Below are positions 1 through 7,507 of a DNA stretch of 64,000 bases, one piece after another; position 1 is the stretch's first letter; every line of letters begins with the position of its first letter. A program made the translations under genes and the position numbers. The notes under the pieces were generated by a model. The model was given only the letters and a program-made list of their open reading frames with translations, was not told the origin of the DNA and did not search any database. Source of the DNA: Ruminococcus flavefaciens (GTDB lineage: Bacteria > Bacillota > Clostridia > Oscillospirales > Ruminococcaceae); assembly GCF_900143025.1 (NCBI RefSeq), contig NZ_FRCT01000003.1:62001-126000 (forward strand), written 5' to 3'.

Positions 1-431
1 ATAATACGCAGACAAAGCAATTCGTTTCGATGTTCACACACACCGAGGAACAAACTACTCTGTTGGGAAACTATATCGAGAATACGATTCTATGGTGTTA
101 TGCGGCATTTGTAGGATCGGATACAAGTATTCTGCCGACCGCAGCGTCCTATAACGAGTACCTCAGCGATCCAAACGCAGAGATCACATTCACTTCAATC
201 GGTGGGAAGCTGAGAGTTCCAACGGAAACCAAGCATATCCGTACCATTGCAGGAGATGACCGCTATGAAACCGAGGTCAAGCATATAAGCGGTTATATCC
301 GTAAGCTGCCGGACGGACAGAAGGCTTCGGAACGGGCGGTAACTCTTGCTCAGTCGCTCGGTTATGACCTTGCAGACAATGAAACCTATGTACAGCCGTT
401 TGAACGGTCAAGCTGGATAATCAGGAAATAA
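1..431 (+). CDS. 3' end of an unrecognised gene (5' end outside window)
   Basis: The reading frame is open from base 3, before the first ATG at base 30, and no ribosome binding site precedes that ATG, so this is probably the C-terminal end of a longer protein. About 142 residues are visible, ending in Trp-Ile-Ile-Arg-Lys. It is soluble, with no membrane segment. The C-terminal part contains phrases such as GYIRKLPDGQ and LADNETYVQPF that I associate with accessory proteins of Clostridia mobile elements, but I cannot assign a family or function. A strong hairpin follows the stop codon. It converges with the SRAP gene. Confidence 0.6.
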   Translation, partial: NTQTKQFVSMFTHTEEQTTLLGNYIENTILWCYAAFVGSDTSILPTAASYNEYLSDPNAEITFTSIGGKLRVPTETKHIRTIAGDDRYETEVKHISGYIRKLPDGQKASERAVTLAQSLGYDLADNETYVQPFERSSWIIRK

Positions 432-436
432 TTATT

Positions 437-473
437 ACAAGGGGGCTTTTGCGCAATGCAGAAGCCCTCTTGT
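437..473. terminator. bidirectional intrinsic terminator between convergent genes
   Basis: A 12-bp stem (ACAAGGGGGCTT against AAGCCCTCTTGT, with one G-T pair) and a 13-base loop lie between the stop of the left gene and the stop of the SRAP gene. A/T-rich sequence follows on both sides. Its position between convergent genes fits a shared terminator. Confidence 0.65.
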
Positions 474-495
474 TATCTATGAAGGAGATAATATT

Positions 496-1182
496 CTATG
501 TCTGCATAAACGCAGGTTTCGGCTCAGGATAGTCCTTTGCTTTCTCCATAACCATGTTCGTCAGAGCCTTCTTCGCTATCCTGCTGGGATCACCATCAGG
601 ACGCACCCACTCACGCAAGCTGTCTTTGCCGAGGATAAGGGGCATTCGGTCATGGATAGAGCTTACGGGTTCGACCGATTCTCTTGTTATCACGGCAAAC
701 ATCGGTATCTGGACACCTCTATGCTCCTCAAAGCGGTACAGTCCTGCAAGGTATGTGATCTCAGCCCCTTCCGGCTGTATCGCATACTTTTCTTTTTTGA
801 TGTTCCGCTGTTCATTTGCGTTATGGTAGCCGACCTCAGAGGGCGGTATGCCCCATTCGTAGTACCACGATGCTGGTATCACGCATCTCCGCCTGAACCA
901 AGAGTCTTTCCATACGGGCTTCTGGTCCGCTGTTTCGATACGGCAATTGATAAGCGGTTTTGATGATTGTTCGACCGTGAAACCCCATATCATCGGGAAC
1001 ACAGCCATATTGCCTTGCTTGTTCGGAGCGAACACCGCTGCCATATCGGTAGGACGGATATTGCCCGACATTGTTTTAGGCTTTGACATAGCGTTCATCA
1101 TGCTAAATGCAAGCGGGAGTTGTTGAGCTTTATCTATTATTGGCGATAAAGACTTATAATCTGCATAAAACCAAGTACACAT
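496..1182 (-). CDS. SRAP (SOS response-associated peptidase) family protein, YedK/HMCES type
   Basis: The family crosslinks to abasic sites in single-stranded DNA through the N-terminal cysteine after removal of Met1, which protects stalled forks. Key residues are all visible: Cys2 directly after the start Met, Asn79 in the NCRIET block, Glu109 in the WYYEW block and His177 in the SIHDRMPLIL block. The length of 228 residues is normal. The start is fixed by the need for Cys2 and by an AAAGGAG sequence upstream. It lies 23 bases after the stop of the lipoprotein nuclease gene and is probably cotranscribed with it. SRAP genes are common on phages and mobile elements, where they would protect single-stranded DNA during transfer; that role here is inference. 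Confidence 0.9.
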   Translation of the reverse strand: MCTWFYADYKSLSPIIDKAQQLPLAFSMMNAMSKPKTMSGNIRPTDMAAVFAPNKQGNMAVFPMIWGFTVEQSSKPLINCRIETADQKPVWKDSWFRRRCVIPASWYYEWGIPPSEVGYHNANEQRNIKKEKYAIQPEGAEITYLAGLYRFEEHRGVQIPMFAVITRESVEPVSSIHDRMPLILGKDSLREWVRPDGDPSRIAKKALTNMVMEKAKDYPEPKPAFMQT

Positions 1183-1205
1183 GATAGCATAGCTCCTTTA
1201 CATCA

Positions 1206-2303
1206 TTATGTTGGGTTACACCTTTTACATGGTGAATAGCCTTGTTCGATTACCTCATCTATATTACCTGTGAACTCTTGCTTGTTGTGTTCCGCCATAT
1301 CTTCAACCGAGGAACACCACGGATAATGGATTTTCTTCGTGTTTTTGTTTAGTATATAAGTCTGAGAAACATCATCTTTTGTACCTGGAATTGATCTATC
1401 ATCTGCAATTTGCGATTCTTCTTCCACATAATTATCAAGCACGATGTCGCTATCCGTATCGAGCCAGTTGTCACCAGTTGCATAGTCTATCCCCACTCCT
1501 GGCTGAGAATTATAGCAGAACACATTGAAACATATTCCTTGACCATTATCCTCAACAGACAATCCCTCCATAAGAACGCCTGTTGCAACCAAATTTTCAC
1601 CTTCAAAGACAGGCGTAACTCTATACATTACATGATTCCCAGTCGATCTGATATAATCAGCCGTTTTGTTTTCAAACGGCAGCATACCTTGAGTATTCAT
1701 GTATCTGGTGCCTGTTATCAAGTTGCTTAGGTTCGCATTTTCGCCTGTGAGCTGATAGCCGATCAAGTGACAACGGTTGTACAAGTATTTTCCTTCAACA
1801 AAATCATACTTGCTTATCTGCCAGCCGGAGGGCTTTATCATTCCTATGCCCTCTCTTTCAGCAGTCGGCATCATATCAAGTGATATGCAGGCTATACAAG
1901 CACCACAGCGACCCAATTCATCAAGATTAGGATAAAACTCATACGAGCTTATGATAATTTCATCGGGTGTAAAGAACGGTATATTATCATTTACAACATA
2001 ATATGGTGAATCATCGAAAGGTGGAATATCATCAAGTGTAAATGATACATTAACCCGTGCTGGCTCTGTTGTGGTAACTTCTGTGACGGAAGTGCTTTCA
2101 GAGAGAGTTGTAGTTTCTGTAAGTGAGGTTTCACTCGTTGTAGATGTAGTCTTTTCTTCTGTTGCAACTTGATCTGTTTCGGTCTGAGTTGTTTCAGTAA
2201 ATGCTTGCTCATCAGACGATACACCAAATAATGCACCCGAAGGAGCGCAGGCAGTCATTAACAGAATAATAGTAAAAACTGCACAGAGCAATCTGTGTTT
2301 CAA
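1206..2303 (-). CDS. surface lipoprotein nuclease (EndA/NucA-like) with C-terminal Ada-type zinc domain
   Basis: The protein has 365 residues and starts with TTG, seven bases after a GGGAGGT ribosome binding site. Residues 1-19 form a lipoprotein signal peptide ending in a Leu-Met-Thr-Ala-Cys lipobox, so Cys19 should be lipidated and the protein anchored outside the membrane. A Ser/Thr/Glu-rich linker (about 28-85) follows. The middle domain matches the DNA/RNA non-specific endonuclease family: RCHLIGYQL stands where the catalytic DRGH-type block sits, followed by NLITGTRYMN and NGVLM-like segments. The last 50 residues carry HYPWCSSV and CKRCNP, a Cys cluster resembling the Ada metal-binding fold. 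Role is probably cleavage or uptake of external DNA. The catalytic residue is Arg-Cys-His rather than Arg-Gly-His, so activity needs testing. Confidence 0.85.
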   Translation of the reverse strand: MKHRLLCAVFTIILLMTACAPSGALFGVSSDEQAFTETTQTETDQVATEEKTTSTTSETSLTETTTLSESTSVTEVTTTEPARVNVSFTLDDIPPFDDSPYYVVNDNIPFFTPDEIIISSYEFYPNLDELGRCGACIACISLDMMPTAEREGIGMIKPSGWQISKYDFVEGKYLYNRCHLIGYQLTGENANLSNLITGTRYMNTQGMLPFENKTADYIRSTGNHVMYRVTPVFEGENLVATGVLMEGLSVEDNGQGICFNVFCYNSQPGVGIDYATGDNWLDTDSDIVLDNYVEEESQIADDRSIPGTKDDVSQTYILNKNTKKIHYPWCSSVEDMAEHNKQEFTGNIDEVIEQGYSPCKRCNPT

Positions 2304-2333
2304 ACAATCTACCTCCCTCAGTAATTCAAATGA

Positions 2334-2362
2334 ATTATATCATATATCTATCGCATTGTAAA
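2334..2362 (-). promoter_or_regulatory. sigma-70 type promoter of the lipoprotein nuclease-SRAP operon
   Basis: On the minus strand TTTACA (2357-2362) is separated by 17 bases from TATAAT (2334-2339). The start codon lies about 30 bases downstream of the -10. Confidence 0.7.
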
Positions 2363-2382
2363 CATTTGAATGATTTGCAAAT

Positions 2383-2871
2383 TCAAGGCATATCAAGCAT
2401 ATTTATGATCTCTGTGCCTTTCTTCTGCGCCATACGCACTGTCTGTCCTGTTCCGCTGCGGTAGTGTTTGGGATTCCAGTAGCAGATACAGTAATCAGAT
2501 GCAAGCTCCACAAGACGGGCATTTCTGATCTTCATTGCGTTTTTGCCTAAATGCTCCGAGGTAAATTCTTTGGAATCAGCAAGCGAAGCGATGTGCTTGT
2601 GTTCCGCTTTCTGTTCTTCATTCCATTTCGCAGACTGCTCCTCAAATGGGCAAGGTAATACAAGGTGCAGTTTGACCTCTGGATAGCTCTCACGCAGTTT
2701 CAGAACGGTCAGGGCTACGAGAGCGTCCCACCCAACAGCTCCGCCTGTGTAAAAGTCTGTGACCTTTTGTTCTGTCACTAAGCGTTCAAGCAAAGTATAG
2801 AGTCGAGCTGAGAGCTTTTCCTTATCCTCAGCTATGGTTCTGTGTCCTGTAAAGCATACTGATTTCTTCAT
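2383..2871 (-). CDS. SLOG/DUF1273 family protein (YpsA-like)
   Basis: A 162-residue protein of the DUF1273 branch of the SLOG superfamily, Rossmann-like proteins thought to bind nucleotides or nucleotide-derived ligands. Seen in the sequence: the N-terminal CFTGHR strand-loop, a glycine loop TGGAVGWD at about 43-50, the HLVLPCPFEEQ strand and a late CYWNPK segment followed by GTGQTVRMA. No membrane segment is present. It has its own promoter and is divergent from the XRE gene. DUF1273 proteins are frequent on Firmicutes mobile elements; the ligand and role are unknown. Confidence 0.85.
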   Translation of the reverse strand: MKKSVCFTGHRTIAEDKEKLSARLYTLLERLVTEQKVTDFYTGGAVGWDALVALTVLKLRESYPEVKLHLVLPCPFEEQSAKWNEEQKAEHKHIASLADSKEFTSEHLGKNAMKIRNARLVELASDYCICYWNPKHYRSGTGQTVRMAQKKGTEIINMLDMP

Positions 2872-2894
2872 AGTGCAACACCTCCACTCCTTCT

Positions 2895-2923
2895 ATTATA
2901 CTATATCGGAATAGATTAGTAAA
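2895..2923 (-). promoter_or_regulatory. probable promoter of the SLOG gene
   Basis: TTTACT (2918-2923) lies 17 bases upstream of TATAAT (2895-2900) on the minus strand. The -10 is perfect and the -35 matches consensus at four of six positions. It lies in the divergent region shared with the XRE gene. Confidence 0.55.
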
Positions 2924-2925
2924 TA

Positions 2926-2956
2926 GTTCGGGGCTTATGAATTATAAAATCCGAAC
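2926..2956. promoter_or_regulatory. dyad in the divergent SLOG/XRE intergenic region, candidate operator
   Basis: GTTCGG (2926-2931) and CCGAAC (2951-2956) form a six-base dyad with 19 bases between them. It overlaps or abuts the SLOG -35 region and the likely XRE promoter (TATAAT at 2965-2970 with a poor TTATAA -35 at 2942-2947). A site bound by the adjacent XRE protein is plausible; this is inference. Confidence 0.3.
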
Positions 2957-3004
2957 GAAAGCATTATAATAATAGTAAGGACACGGCAAAGGAGATTCGG
3001 AGAA

Positions 3005-3313
3005 ATGGAGTACGGAACAAGGTTAAGAGAGATACGCAAGGCAAAGGGATTTAGTATGTATAAACTTCACAAGGAGTCTGGCTTGTCTCAGGGGCATATC
3101 AGCGACTTGGAAAAGTGCATCAATCAGCCCACGATCGAGACACTTCAAAAGCTGCTTACGCCTATGGGCGTTACCCTTGCCGAGTTTTTCAACGAGGACG
3201 GAGAGGTTTCTATTCTCACCGATACAGAAAAGGAGCTTGTGGCAGGGTTCAGAACACTTTCCAAAGATAAAGCAGACCTTGCCTTACAGATGATAAAGGC
3301 TTTGAACGGATAA
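3005..3313 (+). CDS. XRE/Cro-type helix-turn-helix regulator
   Basis: A 102-residue protein whose first 60 residues form a classic XRE helix-turn-helix: a KGFSMYKLHKESGLSQGHIS core followed by ISDLEKCINQPTIETLQKLL. The C-terminal part (about 70-102) is a short helical extension ending in LALQMIKALNG, probably for dimerisation. A GGAGATTCGG ribosome binding site precedes the ATG. It is the only plus-strand gene in the left 32 kb apart from the truncated gene at the edge, and is divergent from the SLOG gene, so it may control itself and that neighbour. Confidence 0.9.
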   Translation: MEYGTRLREIRKAKGFSMYKLHKESGLSQGHISDLEKCINQPTIETLQKLLTPMGVTLAEFFNEDGEVSILTDTEKELVAGFRTLSKDKADLALQMIKALNG

Positions 3314-3315
3314 TG

Positions 3316-3351
3316 ATAGAAAACGCTGGCTAATGTGCCAGCGTTTTCTAT
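3316..3351. terminator. strong hairpin terminator shared by the XRE gene and the restriction operon
   Basis: A perfect 15-bp stem (3316-3330 with 3337-3351) with a 6-base loop lies directly after the XRE stop codon. T-rich sequence follows on the plus strand. It is also downstream of the convergent res gene, so it can stop both transcripts. Confidence 0.8.
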
Positions 3352-3360
3352 TTCAGTAGA

Positions 3361-3389
3361 ACCTTGAATCCAGTGGGATCAAAGTTGAT
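3361..3389. repeat. imperfect palindrome repeat, copy 1
   Basis: ACCTTGAATCCAGTGGGATC followed by AAAGTTGAT. The two halves are near-complementary (ACCTTGA.TCC against GGGATCAAAGT). The same element occurs at 10381, 33906 and 56465. This copy sits 53 bases after the res stop codon, between that gene and the shared terminator. Confidence 0.65.
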
Positions 3390-3441
3390 GTATTGTTTTT
3401 TTCATTTGATGAGACAGCCTTAGATCATCAAGTATTCATGA

Positions 3442-5682
3442 TTATTTTAATACACTGCTCAAAATTTTCCAGTTATCGCTTGACATATCTTCTGTATACT
3501 CAGTATTACAGAAATACAGATCCTCATCAATATCACGAACAAAGCCCCAGTTTACCTTATACCGTTCGGCATAGGCTTTTAATGCTGCAAATTTCTGTTC
3601 AACTTTCATATCAATGTTTTTAGTATGACCGTCCTGTTCTCCACCCTTTGCTTCAATGATCCAAACCTCTCCATTTGTCAGCTTAATGATGTAATCGGGG
3701 TAGAAAAGCCACTGCTTGTTTAAATTATCTTTATAAACAATGGATAGGTAGTCTTGACCTGTATCACCATTTTTGTATATCCACTCAACAGAATCAGCAG
3801 TCTCGCAATAGCGCTCAAACAGACGTTCAGGTTTGCTCTTTCGAGTGTCAGACGATACAAATTCTGTGGTGTAGTCCTTGTATACATTCTTGCTCATAAG
3901 TTTTACATCTTTAACCACACCAAATTTGAACAGGTCTGATTCAGGAATAGTAAACTTTGAGGTTTTTGCCAGCTCGCCAAATGTCAACTGTACGCCCTCA
4001 GAATCCGCCATTATTTCACGGAACTCCTGCTTTAATCGGCTTGCATTATTGATAACGAAAGCATAGAAATCCTGATTGTCGAGCGAAGTGATACGATAAT
4101 TTTTCTGTTTTTTCGATCTGAAAAACAGGCGACGAAGTATCTTTTTTACACGGGCAGTAGGTATGGTGGTGATCTTCTTGATCTCATCTGCAACGTGCTG
4201 TAAATAGATACCATGCGTATGTGTGTTTATTGTAGTTTTGATCGCCATAGTTTTTGACGGTGCAGCATTCGATAATTCTCCAGTAGAGTGAAATTCACCA
4301 TGAAGTATACGGCTATCAATTTCATGGGAGAAATTATAATCGTTACGTTCCAATATCTGCTGATTTTCTACCGTTCTGGTTGTGATGCCATACTTGTCAA
4401 CAAAATGCTTATGTATCTTTTTGAGCAGTTCCTTTTCATCAAGACCGCTATCTACATCGAGGTTGCGCATTTCTTTTGTTAGTGAGAAGTCATGAACAAT
4501 ATCCTTGACAAACAATCTTCTAACCTGATATGCTTTATCGAGCTGAGATAAGAGGTCATTCTTATAGGTACTGTCGAGAGTGTAGATATAGCAGTTATTA
4601 AGAGTATAGCAGAACACATAGTGCTTACGTTCAGGCATACGGCGTATTCTGCCAATAGTCTGTATCTGAAAGCTCTCATCACCGCCCTCACGCAGTTTAA
4701 CGAGTATCTTTGCACGAGGACAGTCCCAACCTGTTGCGATAGCCTGTTTCATAAGAAGGAATGCGGGAGTACCATTCATATCGGTAATGTTCTCTGTGTT
4801 GAGCTTCTGATCGCTCATCCAAATAGCTACCATTCCGTTATCGTAGGTGTAACCGAACTCAGCAAGTTTATCTTCAACCGCCTTGATTGTTTCAGGTTGA
4901 CCAGCCGGAAATTGAACGATAACTAACGGACGTATCTCCGTATCACATTCGCCTTGTTCCATTTGTTGTTCATACTCAAACTGTATCTCTTTTCGTTTTT
5001 CATCTGCAAGTTTAAGTAATACGTTATAATCGTCCGAAATGCGTGTTGAGTCGGTAACGCCCTCATTAACAACAATAGCTTCTGTAATCAGTCCGGCAGC
5101 AATAACTTCATTCTCAGGTATTTCGTAGAACTCCTGGTGTTTAACCTTAACAGGGGTTGCTGATACACGAATAATATGCTCCGGCTTAAAGGCTTCTATC
5201 ATAGCACTTGCCTTAGCAGTATTGTTTGAATGCTCCTCATCAATGATGACGATAAAACGTATTCCTGCTGCGTGAGCCTTTTCGATTTTCTCAAAGAGAT
5301 TATCCTTTTCACGGCTTTTCAGCACGTTGTTTGTCTTTTTGGTAACGATCTCCCAATTGATAAATGTTACGCTGCGTTCCTCAAAACCGAACATCATGGA
5401 AGTCGCAAGAGGACGTGCGTCTATGTGCGGAGCAAGATTCTGCATCTTCTCCATGCTCTGTTCTTCAAGGTTGCCCTTGCCGGGGCAAAGCCATACGAAG
5501 GCAGTCTTGCCGTCTGTATTCTTGTAGAACAGATCCACATACTTTATCAGAATGACGGTCTTGCCGGCTCCTGTCGGTGCTTTAACGGTCACGACCTGTT
5601 TTGTGTCAGACGCAGTTGTCTTGTCGTAGAGGAACTCAGCACAATCGTCCTGAAATTCATACTGTTCTATGCCGTTTACCAT
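3442..5682 (-). CDS. res: type III restriction enzyme, Res subunit (helicase-endonuclease)
   Basis: This 746-residue protein is the ATP-dependent translocase and nuclease partner of the Mod protein upstream. Superfamily 2 helicase motifs are visible: Walker A in APTGAGKTV (about 35-43), a DEEH box in IIDEEHSNN (about 147), motif III SAT in RVSATPVK, and motif VI in QTIGRIRRMP. The C-terminal part carries a PD-(D/E)xK nuclease core, YPDYII then VWIIEAKGG at about 665-685. Its start overlaps the mod stop by seven bases (ATGGTAA), which implies translational coupling. Length is shorter than the EcoP15I Res type (about 970) but in the usual range for Firmicutes homologues. Confidence 0.9.
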   Translation of the reverse strand: MVNGIEQYEFQDDCAEFLYDKTTASDTKQVVTVKAPTGAGKTVILIKYVDLFYKNTDGKTAFVWLCPGKGNLEEQSMEKMQNLAPHIDARPLATSMMFGFEERSVTFINWEIVTKKTNNVLKSREKDNLFEKIEKAHAAGIRFIVIIDEEHSNNTAKASAMIEAFKPEHIIRVSATPVKVKHQEFYEIPENEVIAAGLITEAIVVNEGVTDSTRISDDYNVLLKLADEKRKEIQFEYEQQMEQGECDTEIRPLVIVQFPAGQPETIKAVEDKLAEFGYTYDNGMVAIWMSDQKLNTENITDMNGTPAFLLMKQAIATGWDCPRAKILVKLREGGDESFQIQTIGRIRRMPERKHYVFCYTLNNCYIYTLDSTYKNDLLSQLDKAYQVRRLFVKDIVHDFSLTKEMRNLDVDSGLDEKELLKKIHKHFVDKYGITTRTVENQQILERNDYNFSHEIDSRILHGEFHSTGELSNAAPSKTMAIKTTINTHTHGIYLQHVADEIKKITTIPTARVKKILRRLFFRSKKQKNYRITSLDNQDFYAFVINNASRLKQEFREIMADSEGVQLTFGELAKTSKFTIPESDLFKFGVVKDVKLMSKNVYKDYTTEFVSSDTRKSKPERLFERYCETADSVEWIYKNGDTGQDYLSIVYKDNLNKQWLFYPDYIIKLTNGEVWIIEAKGGEQDGHTKNIDMKVEQKFAALKAYAERYKVNWGFVRDIDEDLYFCNTEYTEDMSSDNWKILSSVLK

Positions 5683-7505
5683 ATCTCGCCAGCCTCCCTC
5701 AGCTCAAAATCAAAATAATAGTCAGGAATTATATAGGAGTCCACATCATTCAGCATTTTCTGCTGCTTTGCAGACAGGAAAATATCGGAGTTGATGAATA
5801 CTGCCTTTAAGTCGGGATAATCAGCGATATTCTCCTCAAATTCGTCCATTTCTTCCTCTGTCAGAATTACTACATACTTGCGGTCATCTATCTTGATACC
5901 GTGTTCGAGCTGTATCATCTCACGGATATGGGCAAGCAGTTCGTCCGAGAGTTCATCGGATTCTTTATCAACGAAATCGGTGCGGAAATACATAAGGTTG
6001 GTAGGGATTACTTCTGCTGGTCCACTCTTTTTTATTCCATAAATAAACAGGGTGGCATCTTTTATCTCAGTTTGAATCTTACTATATTTACCATTATTAT
6101 CTTCTCTGATTTGTGTAATCTCGTCTTGAAGTGATTGCTTTCCTAAATCGGTTACTTTCAACTTACGTTCTAACAGAATAACTTTATTGGCTTTTTCTCT
6201 GGAATAAGTACTGCCATCTCGACGAACACCAGTAGCAATAGTCCTAATTCTCTGGTATGTCAATGTTTCACAAATATTATTCTCGTTGTTTGTACACAAA
6301 ATGAATTTGCGATTGCCGCCATCTTGCTGATTTAATTCAAGAACCGCTTGTGCGGTAGTGCCAGACCCTGCAAAAAAATCAAGTATGATACTATCATTTT
6401 TATCACAAGAAATGCGTATTAAATCTTTTATCAATTGAACAGGCTTAGGGTGTGTAAAAACTTTCGCTTGGTTGAATACGTCTTTTAGCTCCTGAGTTGC
6501 ATCAGAGTTCATACCAGTTTTATCCCACCACGATTCTGCTTTTCGTTTAGAAACTCCTCTTTCTTTTGCAAAAACTCTTTGTACTGGACGTGCATCCCCA
6601 CTTTTACCAAATATGATTCTTCCATCTTCAATTCTTCTAAGAACTTCTTGCTCATTAAATACCCAATATCTCCCAGCAGGAGGGTTAAAAACCTGTCCAG
6701 TTTTAGGATTGGTTATTGGAAAAGAAGGTCCAACATGATTCGCAGATAAATCTGTTGTTGTCCACGGTCCTCTCGGATCATTATCTGGATTGGAGTATTT
6801 TGCCAATAGTTCTTCTTCTGTTACCTCAAATCCCATATCGTATATTTGCTCAATATTTTTGGCATAGCATAAGATATAATCATGTACAGGTGGTAGCCAC
6901 CCCATATTATTTCCATTAGTTTTCTTTTTCCAAAGTATCATTCCAACAAAATTTGACATACCAAAAATATCGTCACATAGTAGCTTTAGCTGTGCCATTT
7001 CATTGTCATCTATACTTATGAAAATAACACCGTGATTCGACAGGAGCTTTTGTGCTATTTGTAAACGACGAGCCATAAATGAAATCCACTTGCTATGCCT
7101 AAAACCATCTATCGTGTCTACATATTCATCATCATAAACAAAATCATTAGCCCCAGTATTATACGGAGGATCTATGTAGATAACATCGATCTGTCCTCTA
7201 TGTGTTTTCTCCAATAACTGCAAAGAATGTAAGTTGTCACCCTCCAGGAGAAAATTATATCTTTCAGTGGTCGTGTCGGCGTTGATCTCTTTGCTATCAT
7301 CTGCCGTAAACACAGGAATATGTGTACGCATTTTCACGTCCACTTCTTCCTCATGTTCTTCCCACACCAGACCGTACTTCTTCGCTTTCAGTTCACGCTC
7401 TATCTCACCGAGCGCAATCAGCGATTCATCGTCAGAGTGCTGTTCTTTCAGCGTTTCCAGAAAAGCAAGCATTTTCTCGCGCCTTTCCTGTGATAAATTC
7501 GCCAT
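5676..7505 (-). CDS. mod: type III DNA methyltransferase, Mod subunit
   Basis: This 609-residue beta-class adenine methyltransferase would both recognise the site and methylate it in the type III system. Motif IV DPPYNTG comes before the SAM-binding motif FFAGSGTT, the order typical of beta-class enzymes. A target-recognition region lies between. The start is ATG at 7505 (MANLSQERR), with AGGAGG upstream and two bases after the helicase-nuclease stop; the longer open frame to 7592 would run into that gene and has no ribosome binding site. The C-terminal region (about 480-609) has an acidic SDELLAHIRE segment typical of Mod C-termini. Confidence 0.9.
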   Translation of the reverse strand: MANLSQERREKMLAFLETLKEQHSDDESLIALGEIERELKAKKYGLVWEEHEEEVDVKMRTHIPVFTADDSKEINADTTTERYNFLLEGDNLHSLQLLEKTHRGQIDVIYIDPPYNTGANDFVYDDEYVDTIDGFRHSKWISFMARRLQIAQKLLSNHGVIFISIDDNEMAQLKLLCDDIFGMSNFVGMILWKKKTNGNNMGWLPPVHDYILCYAKNIEQIYDMGFEVTEEELLAKYSNPDNDPRGPWTTTDLSANHVGPSFPITNPKTGQVFNPPAGRYWVFNEQEVLRRIEDGRIIFGKSGDARPVQRVFAKERGVSKRKAESWWDKTGMNSDATQELKDVFNQAKVFTHPKPVQLIKDLIRISCDKNDSIILDFFAGSGTTAQAVLELNQQDGGNRKFILCTNNENNICETLTYQRIRTIATGVRRDGSTYSREKANKVILLERKLKVTDLGKQSLQDEITQIREDNNGKYSKIQTEIKDATLFIYGIKKSGPAEVIPTNLMYFRTDFVDKESDELSDELLAHIREMIQLEHGIKIDDRKYVVILTEEEMDEFEENIADYPDLKAVFINSDIFLSAKQQKMLNDVDSYIIPDYYFDFELREAGEIW

Positions 7506-7507
7506 AG

